Assembly (NCBI RefSeq): GCF_028369295.1
Contig: NZ_JAQMYP010000044.1
Span: 1-64,000, forward strand
Length of the DNA stretch: 64,000 nucleotides
Source: Streptomyces sp. HD
GTDB taxonomy: Bacteria > Actinomycetota > Actinomycetes > Streptomycetales > Streptomycetaceae
Direction of reading: 5' to 3'
Numbering within the stretch: the first letter of the stretch is position 1; each line of letters opens with the position of its first letter. The position numbers and the translations under genes are program-made. Positions 28,645 to 36,816 of the stretch are shown here, in pieces. A model generated the notes under the pieces. It worked only from the letters and a program-made list of their open reading frames with translations, ran no database searches and had not been told where the DNA came from.

Positions 28645-30051
28645 GTGACGTCCCGTATCCCGCGCGACTCCAGGCTTCGACTCGTCCGCCCGCGACCCCT
28701 GGCCGCCGCCCCCAGAGCCGTGAACCAGCGGCGCCCGCGCCGCCCCGTACCCCGCCCTCCGGAGGGCACACCGGCCCGGGCCGAGCTGGCCAGAATGGCT
28801 CGCTCCGGTCTGGCCGCCGCGGCCCGCGTCGCGCACTGGGCCGACGCCGCCCTGCGCCCCGGCCGCGACGGCGCCGGCGACGACGGCAAGGGCACCCTCT
28901 CCGACGCGACCGCCGAACGGGCGGCGAGCGAACTGGGCCTGACCGTGGCTCAGGTGCGCGCCGACTGGGACACCGCCCGGCTCGCCGGTCTTGTCGAGGT
29001 GCACGGCGACACCGCCCGGCCCGGCTGGCGGCTGCGTGCCTGGGACCGCGACGACAGTGCCGTACTGCGCGGCTGGGTCGCGCTCTTCGACGCCTGGTCG
29101 CTCGCCCACCCGGAGCCCGACGACCTTGAGCACGGCGCCGTCGCCGACGTCGTCTCGGCCCTGCCCCAGGTGCTCTCCTTCCTCCAGCTGTCCGCCGGGC
29201 CCGTCCCCGTCGAGCAGCTCCTGGACCTGCTGGAGCAGCGCGTCACCGAGCTGCGCACCGAGCGCTGCGAGATCGCCTACGGCCCGCAGCCCGAGCCGGT
29301 CGCCGACGCCGCTCCGGCCGCCGAGGACACACCCCTCGCCCCGCTCCTCGACTGGGCCCTGCACGCCCTCGCCTCCGTGGGCGCCCTCACCTGCGGCGAC
29401 GGACAGGCCACGCTCACCCCGCTCGGCAGCTGGGCGGTCTGGGTCAAGCTGGAGCAGATCTGCGTCGCCGCCCAGAGCCCCGCCGGGAACATCGAGCAGG
29501 CGGCCGAGGACATGCTCCGCGGCTGCGCCCAGCTGCGCCCCAACGCCGCCCGCGACGAGTACCGCGCCTGGCTCGCCGCCCGCCCCGTCGGCAGCGCCGT
29601 CACCGAACTCCTCGGCGCCGCCCGCGGCGATGACGCCCTGCTGCGCGGCCTCGCCTTCGAGGCGCTGCGCGTCGTCGGCGCCCCCGCCGAGCCCGACGTA
29701 CGCGCCGTCCTCGACGAGCCGACCCTGCGGCCGTACGCCCTGCTGTGGCTCGCCGAGCACGACGGCGTCGACCCCGAGGACGCCCACGAGGTGCTCACCC
29801 GCGAAGAGGCCACCTGGCTGTGGGTCGACACCGCCGCCGCCGTCGCCGACCACGGCGAGGCCCCGATGCTCGTACGGCACCTGGCGTCCGCGCTCCAGCC
29901 CACCGTCCCCGCGCTCCTCGACGAGGTGCGCGCCGTCGGTCACCCCCGCACCGTGCAGGTCCTGGTCGCGCTCGCCGCCGCCCACCCCGACCCCGCCCTC
30001 GCGAAGGCCGTACGCCGCGCCGCCTTCCAGGTGCACACCGGGGGGAGCTGA
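28645..30051 (+). CDS. Conserved hypothetical protein
   Basis: About 468 residues, soluble, with no signal peptide or membrane segment. An Arg/Pro-rich start (about 1-45) precedes a helical body of Ala/Leu/Glu-rich segments. 'SDATAERAASELGLTVAQVRADWDTARLAGLVEVHGDTARPGWRLRAW' resembles a winged-helix unit. The C-terminal third has repeated helical hairpins that may be a HEAT-like solenoid. I do not recognise a family with a known role. GTG 28645 was chosen because codon bias and sequence quality improve there. The frame is open further upstream. Confidence 0.7.
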   Translation: MTSRIPRDSRLRLVRPRPLAAAPRAVNQRRPRRPVPRPPEGTPARAELARMARSGLAAAARVAHWADAALRPGRDGAGDDGKGTLSDATAERAASELGLTVAQVRADWDTARLAGLVEVHGDTARPGWRLRAWDRDDSAVLRGWVALFDAWSLAHPEPDDLEHGAVADVVSALPQVLSFLQLSAGPVPVEQLLDLLEQRVTELRTERCEIAYGPQPEPVADAAPAAEDTPLAPLLDWALHALASVGALTCGDGQATLTPLGSWAVWVKLEQICVAAQSPAGNIEQAAEDMLRGCAQLRPNAARDEYRAWLAARPVGSAVTELLGAARGDDALLRGLAFEALRVVGAPAEPDVRAVLDEPTLRPYALLWLAEHDGVDPEDAHEVLTREEATWLWVDTAAAVADHGEAPMLVRHLASALQPTVPALLDEVRAVGHPRTVQVLVALAAAHPDPALAKAVRRAAFQVHTGGS

Positions 30052-30063
30052 CCGGGACCGGCG

Positions 30064-30477
30064 TCAGCCCCTGATCTCGGGGGCGTAGGTGCCGAAGCTC
30101 CACACATTGCCCTCGATGTCCCGGGCCATGTAGTCCCGCGAGCCGTAGTCCTGGTCCGTCGGGGGCATCAGGATCTCCGCGCCGTGCTCCACGGCCCGCC
30201 GGTGGTGTGCGTCGACGTCGTCCACGACGACGTACACCCCGGTCGTGCCCGCGTCCTCCATCACCTTGTCGAAGGCGCTTCCGGTGCCCTTCGAGCCGAG
30301 CATCACCGCGCCGTTGCCCTGTGCCAGCTCGGCGTGCGCCACCTTGCCGTCCTCGCTCTCGTACACCGCCAGCTCCGTGAACCCGAAGGCCTCCGTGAGC
30401 TGCCTGGCCGCCGCCTTCGCGTCCGCGTACAGCAGCGTCGGGTAGATGCTGGGACGCCCACCGCTCGTGCCTGCCAT
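30064..30477 (-). CDS. VOC (glyoxalase/bleomycin resistance-like) family protein
   Basis: A 137-residue single-domain VOC protein with paired beta-alpha-beta-beta-beta modules: 'IYPTLLYADAKAAARQLTEAFGF' and 'GVYVVVDDVDAHHRRAVEHGAEILMPPTDQDYGSRDYMARDIEGNVWSFGTY'. The latter is the metal-site half, typical of YciB/PhnB-like members. The substrate cannot be predicted. AAAGGAG lies 8 bp upstream of ATG 30477 and fixes the start, although the frame is open further. Confidence 0.88.
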   Translation of the reverse strand: MAGTSGGRPSIYPTLLYADAKAAARQLTEAFGFTELAVYESEDGKVAHAELAQGNGAVMLGSKGTGSAFDKVMEDAGTTGVYVVVDDVDAHHRRAVEHGAEILMPPTDQDYGSRDYMARDIEGNVWSFGTYAPEIRG

Positions 30478-30705
30478 GCCGATCACTCCTTTGTGACCCA
30501 TGTGATCAATCGCCGCCGCCGGCCGGGAATTCCACCCGCCGCCCAGTCTTGCAGCGGCCACTGACAACGGCCCGTGAGACGAGGTACCGCGCCCGGGCGG
30601 AGGGCCGAACCGGGGGGAGAGGCCGAGTGGAGTCGCCCGCGCCTGGCTGGCGGCTCACGGCGGCATCGGCGTCCTGCACCCCTCGGCCGCCGCATCCTCG
30701 CGGTC

Positions 30706-30999
30706 GTGACGCCGCCCCGCGTCACCGCGTACCGGATCGCCGACGGCGACCTGCGCCGGGTGCTGCCCGCGCGCGAGGGCTGCGCCTTCCGGCCCGAACG
30801 TGCCGTACATCACGGCAGGGCGCTCCTCGTCGCCCGGCCCTGCCCCCACGCGGCCCGGACCGCCCAGCTCATCGCCCTGGACGACCTGGGCCGGATCACC
30901 CCGCACCGCAGACCGCTCGGCAACCAGGTCCGCGACGAAGGCGGCCGGCTCCGGTCCGAACACCCGATCCCAGAAAAAGTGGTTGCACGGCCCCGTTAG
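30706..30999 (+). CDS. Small hypothetical protein
   Basis: A 97-residue ORF from GTG 30706, with strong third-position GC bias consistent with a real gene. It is basic and Arg-rich in its C-terminal half and carries two cysteines ('REGCAF', 'RPCPHAAR'). I recognise no domain. No clear ribosome site is seen, but a leaderless start is possible. Its last codons overlap the -10 element proposed for the downstream leader ORF. Confidence 0.4.
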   Translation: MTPPRVTAYRIADGDLRRVLPAREGCAFRPERAVHHGRALLVARPCPHAARTAQLIALDDLGRITPHRRPLGNQVRDEGGRLRSEHPIPEKVVARPR

Positions 31000-31002
31000 A
31001 CT
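30997..31002 (+). promoter_or_regulatory. Candidate -10 element of the ABC-F gene
   Basis: TAGACT fits the Streptomyces TANNNT -10 box. It ends 7 nt before the ATG at 31010, the spacing expected for a leaderless transcript. No clear -35 sequence is found 17-18 bp upstream. Confidence 0.45.
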
Positions 31003-31009
31003 TGGCCTC

Positions 31010-31033
31010 ATGGCCATTCTCCTCGCGCATTAG
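31010..31033 (+). CDS. Candidate leaderless leader peptide MAILLAH
   Basis: Seven codons followed by TAG, starting 7 nt after a TAGACT -10 box and ending 59 nt before the GTG of the ABC-F gene. Short upstream ORFs that sense stalled ribosomes control several antibiotic-resistance ABC-F genes, so this may be a leader. It could equally be chance. Confidence 0.35.
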   Translation: MAILLAH

Positions 31034-31092
31034 ACGGCGGGAACGTCCTCAGCCGCCCATCCCGCCACCCATCCCCGCCCTGGAGTCTGTCC

Positions 31093-32691
31093 GTGATCTC
31101 CGCCTCCGGTATCGAGCTGCGCGCCGGTGCACGCGTCCTCATCGAGTCCGCGACCTTCCGTGTCGCCAAGGGTGACCGCATCGGCCTCGTCGGCCGCAAC
31201 GGCGCCGGCAAGACGACCCTCACCAAGTGCCTCGCCGGCGAGGGCATCCCCGCCGGCGGCAGCATCACCCGCTCCGGCGAGGTCGGCTACCTCCCGCAGG
31301 ACCCCCGCACCGGCGACCTCGACGTGCTCGCCCGTGACCGCGTCCTGTCCGCGCGCGGTCTGGACGTACTGATCCGCAAGATGCGCGAGAACGAACAGCG
31401 CATCGCCAACGGCCAGGGCGCCACTCGCGAGAAGGCCCTCAGGCAGTACGAGCGCCAGGAGACGGAGTTCCTCACCAAGGGCGGATACGCCGCCGAGGCC
31501 GAGGCCGCCACCATCGCCGCCGCGCTCAATCTGCCCGACCGGGTGCTCGGCCAGCCGCTGCACACCCTCTCCGGCGGTCAGCGCCGCCGTATCGAGCTCG
31601 CCCGGATCCTGTTCTCCGACGCGGACACCCTGCTGCTCGACGAGCCGACCAACCACCTGGACGCGGACTCGATCGTCTGGCTGCGCGACTACCTCAAGAC
31701 CTACCGCGGCGGCTTCATCGTGATCTCCCACGACGTCGACCTGGTCGAGACGGTCGTGAACAAGGTGTTCTACCTGGACGCCAACCGTGCCCAGATCGAC
31801 GTCTACAACATGGGCTGGAAGCTCTACCAGCAGCAGCGCGAGGCCGACGAGAAGCGCCGCAAGCGCGAGCGGCAGAACGCAGAGAAGAAGGCCGCCGCGC
31901 TCAACGCCCAGGCCGACAAGATGCGTGCCAAGGCCACCAAGACCGTCGCCGCGCAGAACATGGCCAAGCGCGCCGACCGGCTGCTCGCCGGCCTCGACGC
32001 GGTCCGTGTCTCCGACAAGGTCGCCAAGCTCCGCTTCCCGGAGCCCGCGCCCTGCGGCAAGACCCCGCTCACCGCCGAGGGCCTGTCGAAGTCGTACGGC
32101 TCCCTGGAGATCTTCACCGACGTCGACCTGGCCATCGACAAGGGCTCCAGGGTCGTCATCCTCGGCCTCAACGGCGCCGGCAAGACCACCCTGCTCCGCC
32201 TCCTCGGCGGAGCCGAGAAGCCCGACACCGGCGAGGTCATCGAGGGCCACGGCCTCAAGCTCGGCTACTACGCCCAGGAGCACGAGACCCTCGACCCGGA
32301 CCGCACCGTCCTGGAGAACATGCGCTCGGCCGCCCCCGACATGGACCTCGTCGAGGTCCGCAAGGTGCTCGGCTCGTTCCTGTTCTCCGGCGACGACGTC
32401 GACAAGCCCGCCGGGGTCCTCTCCGGCGGCGAGAAGACCCGTCTGGCCCTCGCCACGCTCGTCGTCTCGTCGGCGAACGTCCTGCTGCTCGACGAGCCCA
32501 CCAACAACCTCGACCCGGCCAGCCGCGAGGAGATCCTCGGCGCGCTGCGCACCTACAAGGGCGCGGTCGTGCTCGTCACCCACGACGAGGGCGCCGTCGA
32601 GGCGCTCCAGCCGGAGCGGATCATTCTGCTTCCGGACGGTATCGAGGACCTGTGGGGCGCCGACTACGCGGATCTCGTCGCCCTCGCTTGA
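31093..32691 (+). CDS. ABC-F family ribosome-associated ATPase
   Basis: 532 residues with two ABC domains and no membrane segment. Domain 1: Walker A 'GRNGAGKTT', signature 'LSGGQRRRIELA', Walker B 'LLLDEPTNHLD'. A basic coiled linker follows (about 250-320, 'KRRKRERQNAEKKAAA'), the P-site interacting region in this family. Domain 2: 'GLNGAGKTT', 'LSGGEKTRLALA', 'LLLDEPTNNLD'. Both catalytic glutamates are present. ABC-F proteins bind the ribosomal E site and relieve stalling or protect from antibiotics. This one may be a housekeeping member; nothing nearby links it to a drug pathway. Confidence 0.93.
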   Translation: MISASGIELRAGARVLIESATFRVAKGDRIGLVGRNGAGKTTLTKCLAGEGIPAGGSITRSGEVGYLPQDPRTGDLDVLARDRVLSARGLDVLIRKMRENEQRIANGQGATREKALRQYERQETEFLTKGGYAAEAEAATIAAALNLPDRVLGQPLHTLSGGQRRRIELARILFSDADTLLLDEPTNHLDADSIVWLRDYLKTYRGGFIVISHDVDLVETVVNKVFYLDANRAQIDVYNMGWKLYQQQREADEKRRKRERQNAEKKAAALNAQADKMRAKATKTVAAQNMAKRADRLLAGLDAVRVSDKVAKLRFPEPAPCGKTPLTAEGLSKSYGSLEIFTDVDLAIDKGSRVVILGLNGAGKTTLLRLLGGAEKPDTGEVIEGHGLKLGYYAQEHETLDPDRTVLENMRSAAPDMDLVEVRKVLGSFLFSGDDVDKPAGVLSGGEKTRLALATLVVSSANVLLLDEPTNNLDPASREEILGALRTYKGAVVLVTHDEGAVEALQPERIILLPDGIEDLWGADYADLVALA

Positions 32692-32757
32692 TCGAATACG
32701 TGATCACCGGCGTATGGATCATTCGGCCCATCGGTGATCCATCATCTGTGTGAGATC
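32690..32757. promoter_or_regulatory. GATC cluster upstream of the gbn-like gene
   Basis: Five GATC tetramers at 32690, 32702, 32717, 32736 and 32754 within 68 bp, plus one at 32671 and another at 32985. In DNA this GC-rich about 0.2 would be expected. Gbn of S. coelicolor is reported to bind GATC-centred sites, so this may be an autoregulatory site. Confidence 0.55.
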
Positions 32758-33026
32758 TCCTCGTACCGAGGTGTGTACTACATCAATTTCACGGCCGAGT
32801 CCTTTATCGACAAGGGCTCGGCCGTCCCGCGTCCCTGACCTGGCACTTCGCGAAAGAACCCGTTCGGCCGTACGGACGCAACTCAGCGGAATTGCGGATT
32901 CCACATGTGGGGATGTGCTCCTGTCGTCAAAACCATGTCTCACGGACCTTGCCGAATGGGTGGCCATGAAGGCCCGGAGGGGTGATCATGAGGAGACCAG
33001 AGCGCACTTCCCATGAGGAGGCACGG
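32758..33026. other. Upstream region of the gbn-like gene
   Basis: This 269-bp region carries no convincing ORF. It has locally lower GC than its surroundings (about 32760-32935), as promoters in this genome tend to have. Apart from one GATC near its end (32985) and the ribosome site at 33015-33020, no further motif is recognised. Confidence 0.4.
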
Positions 33027-33248
33027 GTGGCCGAGACTCTGAAGAAGGGCAGCCGGGTAACCGGCGCCGCGCGCGACAAGCTCGCGGCAGACCTGAAGAA
33101 GAAGTACGACTCCGGTGCGAGCATTCGGGCGCTGGCCGAGGAAACCGGTCGCTCGTATGGCTTCGTACACCGGATGCTCAGTGAATCGGGCGTCACGCTT
33201 CGTGGGCGTGGCGGGGCGACGCGGGGCAAAAAGGCCGCATCGTCCTGA
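33027..33248 (+). CDS. gbn: Gbn-like small nucleoid-associated DNA-binding protein
   Basis: A 73-residue basic protein. Residues 18-57 form a helix-turn-helix: 'KLAADLKKKYDSGASIRALAEETGRSYGFVHRMLSESGV', then a Gly/Arg/Lys tail. Length and sequence match Gbn (SCO1839) as I remember it, a global DNA binder of S. coelicolor with GATC-centred sites that affects development and antibiotic production. GTG 33027 has GAGGAG 7 bp upstream, giving exactly 73 residues; the frame runs 15 codons further upstream without support. Monocistronic, with a GATC-rich upstream region. Confidence 0.88.
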   Translation: MAETLKKGSRVTGAARDKLAADLKKKYDSGASIRALAEETGRSYGFVHRMLSESGVTLRGRGGATRGKKAASS

Positions 33249-33379
33249 GCCCGGGCGGCCCATCGGCTTCGATGGTGGCCACCCGGTCGGTCGGCTGACT
33301 GGCCGGGTGGTTACTGTGCAGTCACTTAGAGGGTGCCCTCAGGGCATCCCATGATGACGGCACGCATCGGAGGCACCCC

Positions 33380-34183
33380 ATGGCTTCGCCCGACCAGGAA
33401 CTCGCTCCCCTGCTCGACAAGAACGGCGTACGGCTCACCGTCGACGGCGTGATCGCCACGGTGACGCTGACCAACCCGGCCAAGCGCAATGCGCAGAGCC
33501 CCGCCATGTGGCGGACGCTCGGCGAGGCCGGACGTTCACTGCCGGGCAGCGTGCGCGTCGTCGTGCTGCGCGGTGAGGGCAAGTCCTTCTCCGCCGGGCT
33601 CGACCGGCAGATGTTCACGCCGGACGGGATCGAGGGCGAGCCCTCCTTCATCGACCTCGCGCGCAGCAGCGACGGTGAACTCGACGCTGCCATCGCCGAG
33701 TTCCAGGAGGGCTTCACCTGGTGGCGGCGCAACGACATCGTGTCCATCGCCGCCGTGCAGGGCCATGCCATCGGGGCGGGCTTCCAGCTCGCGCTCGCCT
33801 GTGACGTGCGCGTCGTCGCCGACGACGTGCAGTTCGCCATGCGTGAGACCAGCCTCGGGCTGGTGCCGGACCTGACGGGTACGCATCCGCTGGTCGGGCT
33901 GGTCGGATACGGCCGTGCGCTGGAGATCTGTGTCACCGGGCGGTTCGTGTCGGCCGAGGAGGCCGTGAGCAGCGGGCTCGCCAACCTCGCGGTGCCCGCC
34001 GACCAGCTCGACGACGCCGTACGGGATCTGGCGGGGGCCATCGCGGCCGCGCCGCGGGATGCCGTGATCGAGACCAAGGCGCTGATTCGTGGTGCCGTGG
34101 ATCGCACGTACGACGAGCAGCGCGGCGCCGAGCGGGCCGCGCAGGCGCGACGGCTGCGGGACCTGGCCGGTCTCGGCGAGTGA
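33380..34183 (+). CDS. Enoyl-CoA hydratase/isomerase family protein
   Basis: A 267-residue crotonase-fold protein. The oxyanion-hole segments are 'GKSFSAGLDRQMF' and 'GHAIGAGFQLALACDVRVVADD'. The segment that normally holds the catalytic glutamates reads 'FAMRETSLGLVPDLTGTHPLVGLVGYG', with a Glu in RETSLGL and Asp in place of the second Glu, so hydratase activity is not certain. It may act as an isomerase or on a branched acyl-CoA. It stands alone. Confidence 0.85.
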   Translation: MASPDQELAPLLDKNGVRLTVDGVIATVTLTNPAKRNAQSPAMWRTLGEAGRSLPGSVRVVVLRGEGKSFSAGLDRQMFTPDGIEGEPSFIDLARSSDGELDAAIAEFQEGFTWWRRNDIVSIAAVQGHAIGAGFQLALACDVRVVADDVQFAMRETSLGLVPDLTGTHPLVGLVGYGRALEICVTGRFVSAEEAVSSGLANLAVPADQLDDAVRDLAGAIAAAPRDAVIETKALIRGAVDRTYDEQRGAERAAQARRLRDLAGLGE

Positions 34184-34212
34184 GCCGGATGGGCCGCTGA
34201 ACCATGCGCTGA

Positions 34213-34947
34213 TCAGCTGACGGCCGTCACCAGTACCGCCACCGTCGGATGATCCGCCAGGGCCTCGCGCACCCTCTCGCGGACCTCCCGGGCCACGTCC
34301 ACGGCCCGGTGGTCGGCGCTCACCGCGATCTCCACGCGCACATACCGGTGCGGCAGGGCGGCCCCGGTCTGCCGTCGTTCGATGTGCACCGCATGCCCCA
34401 ACCCGCCCAGGGTGCCCGTCAGCCGGGTGACACCCGCAGTCGCCAGGGCGGCGGCTGCGGCACGCTCCTCGTCGGGGTCGCCCGGCTTCGCCGCCCGCGC
34501 CGGCTCCGGCTGCCGTACGGGAACGGGTTCGGCGTCCTCGTCGAGCAGGGCCGTCACGCGTAGGTCCACCTCGGTCACCGTCAGGCCGAGGCGGTCCGTC
34601 GATGTGGTGGCCAGCAGTCCGCGCAGCCGTTCCGCCGTCGTCGGCAGCGGCTCGGCCGCTGTCGCCGCGAAGTCCGCCGTCACCCGGAGCGGGCCCGGCG
34701 GCAGGGCGCTCGGCGGGGGTGGTACGGCGGGCTCGTGCACGTCCTCGGGGTCGGCGAGCCCGATCCGGAGCACGCCCAGGCGCACGCCGCGCATGCCCTG
34801 GGCCGCGTGCCGCAGTACCGCCGCGGCCGCCTGCTCGGAGATCCACGCGCCGTCTCGCACGCCGCCCAGCGGCAGCAGCCTGCCGAGCCCCACTTGATCC
34901 CTGACCGCCCGCGTCCACCGGTCCGTCGTCCGGTCCGTTGTCGTCAT
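34213..34947 (-). CDS. Conserved protein beside the Asp23/Gls24 cluster, Asp23-like C-terminus
   Basis: About 244 residues, soluble. The N-terminal half has 'DGAWISEQAAAAVLRHAA' and a Pro-rich stretch. The last 45 residues ('YVRVEIAVSADHRAVDVAREVRERVREALADHPTVAVLVTAVS') follow the strand-helix-strand pattern of Asp23 proteins encoded next door, so I infer a distant Asp23-like domain. Related Streptomyces proteins carry an uninformative 'nucleopolyhedrovirus P10' label, as I recall. It is divergent from the asp23 gene across 89 bp. GGAGG lies too close to ATG 34947, so the exact start is uncertain. Confidence 0.65.
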   Translation of the reverse strand: MTTTDRTTDRWTRAVRDQVGLGRLLPLGGVRDGAWISEQAAAAVLRHAAQGMRGVRLGVLRIGLADPEDVHEPAVPPPPSALPPGPLRVTADFAATAAEPLPTTAERLRGLLATTSTDRLGLTVTEVDLRVTALLDEDAEPVPVRQPEPARAAKPGDPDEERAAAAALATAGVTRLTGTLGGLGHAVHIERRQTGAALPHRYVRVEIAVSADHRAVDVAREVRERVREALADHPTVAVLVTAVS

Positions 34948-35036
34948 TCCTCCAGCCTGCCGCATCCGTGGCGCGCAGGGGCGTAACCGCGCTTACCGTG
35001 GTCGAAGGGGACACAAACCGAGAGGGACATACGGCG

Positions 35037-35516
35037 ATGACCGACATGGACCAGAACCGGACGCAGCACCCTGAGGAAGAGATGTCGCCGCCGTCGACTC
35101 GCAAGGCGACCAAGCGCGGCGGTGGGGACCCGGCGACCCGCGGGCGGACCTCCATCGCCGACGGTGTGGTGGAGAAGATCGCCGGACTGGCGGCGCGTGA
35201 TGTGGTCGGCGTGCACGCGATGGGCAGCGGGATCAGCCGCACCTTCGGGGCGGTACGGGAACGCGTGCCCGGCACGTCGAAGTCCGTGACCCGTGGGGTC
35301 AAGGCAGAGGTCGGCGAGGTGCAGACCGCGCTCGACCTGGAGATCGTCGTCGAATACGGCGTGTCGATCGCCGACGTGGCACGGGCCGTACGGGAGAACG
35401 TGATCGCCGCCGTGGAGCGGATGACCGGCCTTGAGGTCGTCGAGGTAAACATCGCGGTGAGTGATGTGAAGCTGCCCGAGGAAGAGGAGGAGGAGTCGGA
35501 ACCGCGGATCCAGTGA
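35037..35516 (+). CDS. Asp23/Gls24 family envelope stress protein
   Basis: A 159-residue cytosolic protein. After a charged N-terminus, the Asp23 domain (about 40-145) shows 'RGRTSIADGVVEKIAGLAARDVVGVHAMG', 'LDLEIVVEYGVSIADVARAVRENVIAAVERMTGLEVVEVNIAVSDV' and an acidic tail of eight Glu residues. Asp23 is tethered to the membrane by AmaP in Staphylococcus and guards the envelope. An AmaP-like gene ends this cluster. First gene of a five-gene plus-strand set. Confidence 0.92.
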   Translation: MTDMDQNRTQHPEEEMSPPSTRKATKRGGGDPATRGRTSIADGVVEKIAGLAARDVVGVHAMGSGISRTFGAVRERVPGTSKSVTRGVKAEVGEVQTALDLEIVVEYGVSIADVARAVRENVIAAVERMTGLEVVEVNIAVSDVKLPEEEEEESEPRIQ

Positions 35517-35567
35517 GATCCGGATCCGTGCGGCATCTGCGGTACCGACAACAGATCGGAGGGCACC

Positions 35568-35759
35568 ATGAGCATGGCCGTCGTCGGCATGATCGCCGGC
35601 ATGGCGCTGGGCTTCGCCGGGTACTTCGGCGGATTCGGCGCCTTCCTGCTGGTGGCGGCGCTGGGCGCCGCCGGGTTCGTCGTCGGACGGTTCGTGGAGG
35701 GGGACTACGAGCTCGGCGACTTCTTCCGCCCGCGTGACAGCCGGCGCGAACGGCGGTGA
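35568..35759 (+). CDS. Small membrane protein of the Asp23 cluster (DUF2273-like)
   Basis: 63 residues with one long or two short hydrophobic helices (2-41) and an acidic then basic tail ('VEGDYELGDFFRPRDSRRERR'). Small DUF2273-type proteins accompany Asp23 genes in Gram-positive bacteria. GGAGGG lies just upstream of the ATG. Its stop overlaps the next start (GTGA). Confidence 0.8.
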   Translation: MSMAVVGMIAGMALGFAGYFGGFGAFLLVAALGAAGFVVGRFVEGDYELGDFFRPRDSRRERR

Positions 35760-36139
35760 CATCCGTGAGCGGCGGGGCCGTGGAGCTCCGCAAGCCGCCG
35801 GCCGCCGTCCCGCCCGGTGAGCGCGGGGCGACGCGGATCGCCGACCGGGTCGTCGTGAAGATCGCTTCCGAGGCCGCACGCGAGGTGGTGGGCAAACCGG
35901 CCGGGGACGCCGCCCGGCCGTACGCCAATGTCGTCGTCGCCCATGAGACCGCCCGGGTCCGTATCCATGTCGAGCTGGAGTACCCCACCGACATCGGCGC
36001 CCGGTGCTCGGCGGTGCGTCGGCATGTCGCCGAGCGGGTAGGCGCGTTGGTGGGCATGGAGGTTCCGGAGGTCGTCGTGCACGTGGAGCGGCTGCACCCG
36101 GCGCCCGTGCAGGGCACGGCACAGGGGAGGACGCGATGA
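35756..36139 (+). CDS. Second Asp23/Gls24 family protein
   Basis: 127 residues with a short Asp23 domain: 'RGATRIADRVVVKIASEAAREVVGKP', 'VRIHVELEYPTDIGARCSAVRRHVAERVGALVGMEVPEVVVHVERL'. It lacks the long N- and C-terminal extensions of the first paralogue. GTG 35756 overlaps the upstream stop, and its stop overlaps the next ATG, so the genes are coupled. Confidence 0.88.
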   Translation: MTSVSGGAVELRKPPAAVPPGERGATRIADRVVVKIASEAAREVVGKPAGDAARPYANVVVAHETARVRIHVELEYPTDIGARCSAVRRHVAERVGALVGMEVPEVVVHVERLHPAPVQGTAQGRTR

Positions 36140-36816
36140 GCGAGTCCCAGGGCTCCGAGGGCACCACACGACAACTGCCGGTCATCGAGAAGGACACCGC
36201 ACCCGACCCGCTGGACCAGTCGGCGTCGGCGGCGGACTACCGGCCCCCGCCCGCAGCCGACGGCGAGGGCGACGGCGACGGCCGCTTCTGGTCGGCGCGC
36301 CGGATCCCGGCCGCGGTCACGGCACTCCTGCTCTTCCTCGTCGCCGGCTTCTTCCTGTACGACATCGCCTCCGTGCGCGCCGACCGGCCCGCCATGCGCT
36401 GGCGCCGGGAACTGGCCCGCCAACTCGCCGAGCGCCCCCTCGACGACACCTGGGTGCTCGTCGGCGCGGGCGTCGCCGCCGTCCTCGGGCTCTGGCTGCT
36501 CGTCCTGGCCACCACGCCGGGCCTGCGCTCCGTGCTGCCGATGCGGCGCACCCACCCCGACGTCCGCGCCGGCCTCCACCGCGACCTGGCCGCCCTCGTC
36601 CTGCGCGACCGGGCCATGGAGGTCTCCGGTGTCCAGTCGGTACGGGTACGGATGGGCCGCAAACGGGCCGACGTCCGCGCGGTCGCCCACTTCCGCGAGC
36701 TGGACGACGTACGCGCCGACCTGGACACCACACTCGCCGACGCCATCAGGGGCCTGGGCCTGTCCCGCCCGCCCGCGCTGTCGGTGCATGTCCGCCGGCC
36801 GGGACGGAAGGGGTGA
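36136..36816 (+). CDS. Membrane protein with DUF6286-like C-terminal domain
   Basis: 226 residues: a Pro/Asp-rich cytoplasmic start, two membrane helices (about 59-78 and 110-130), and a C-terminal domain with 'HRDLAALVLRDRAMEVSGVQSVRVRMGRKRADVRAVAHFRELDDVRADLDTTLADAIRGL', which resembles the Asp23/AmaP alpha-beta fold. It is probably a membrane component of the same complex. GGGGAGGA lies upstream of ATG 36136, which overlaps the previous stop (ATGA). Confidence 0.82.
   Translation: MSESQGSEGTTRQLPVIEKDTAPDPLDQSASAADYRPPPAADGEGDGDGRFWSARRIPAAVTALLLFLVAGFFLYDIASVRADRPAMRWRRELARQLAERPLDDTWVLVGAGVAAVLGLWLLVLATTPGLRSVLPMRRTHPDVRAGLHRDLAALVLRDRAMEVSGVQSVRVRMGRKRADVRAVAHFRELDDVRADLDTTLADAIRGLGLSRPPALSVHVRRPGRKG

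Noticed and set aside
28540..30036. 498-residue minus-strand reading frame opposite the conserved hypothetical gene
   Set aside because: Gly/Val/Glu-rich shadow. The plus-strand frame has better codon bias and a defined C-terminus.
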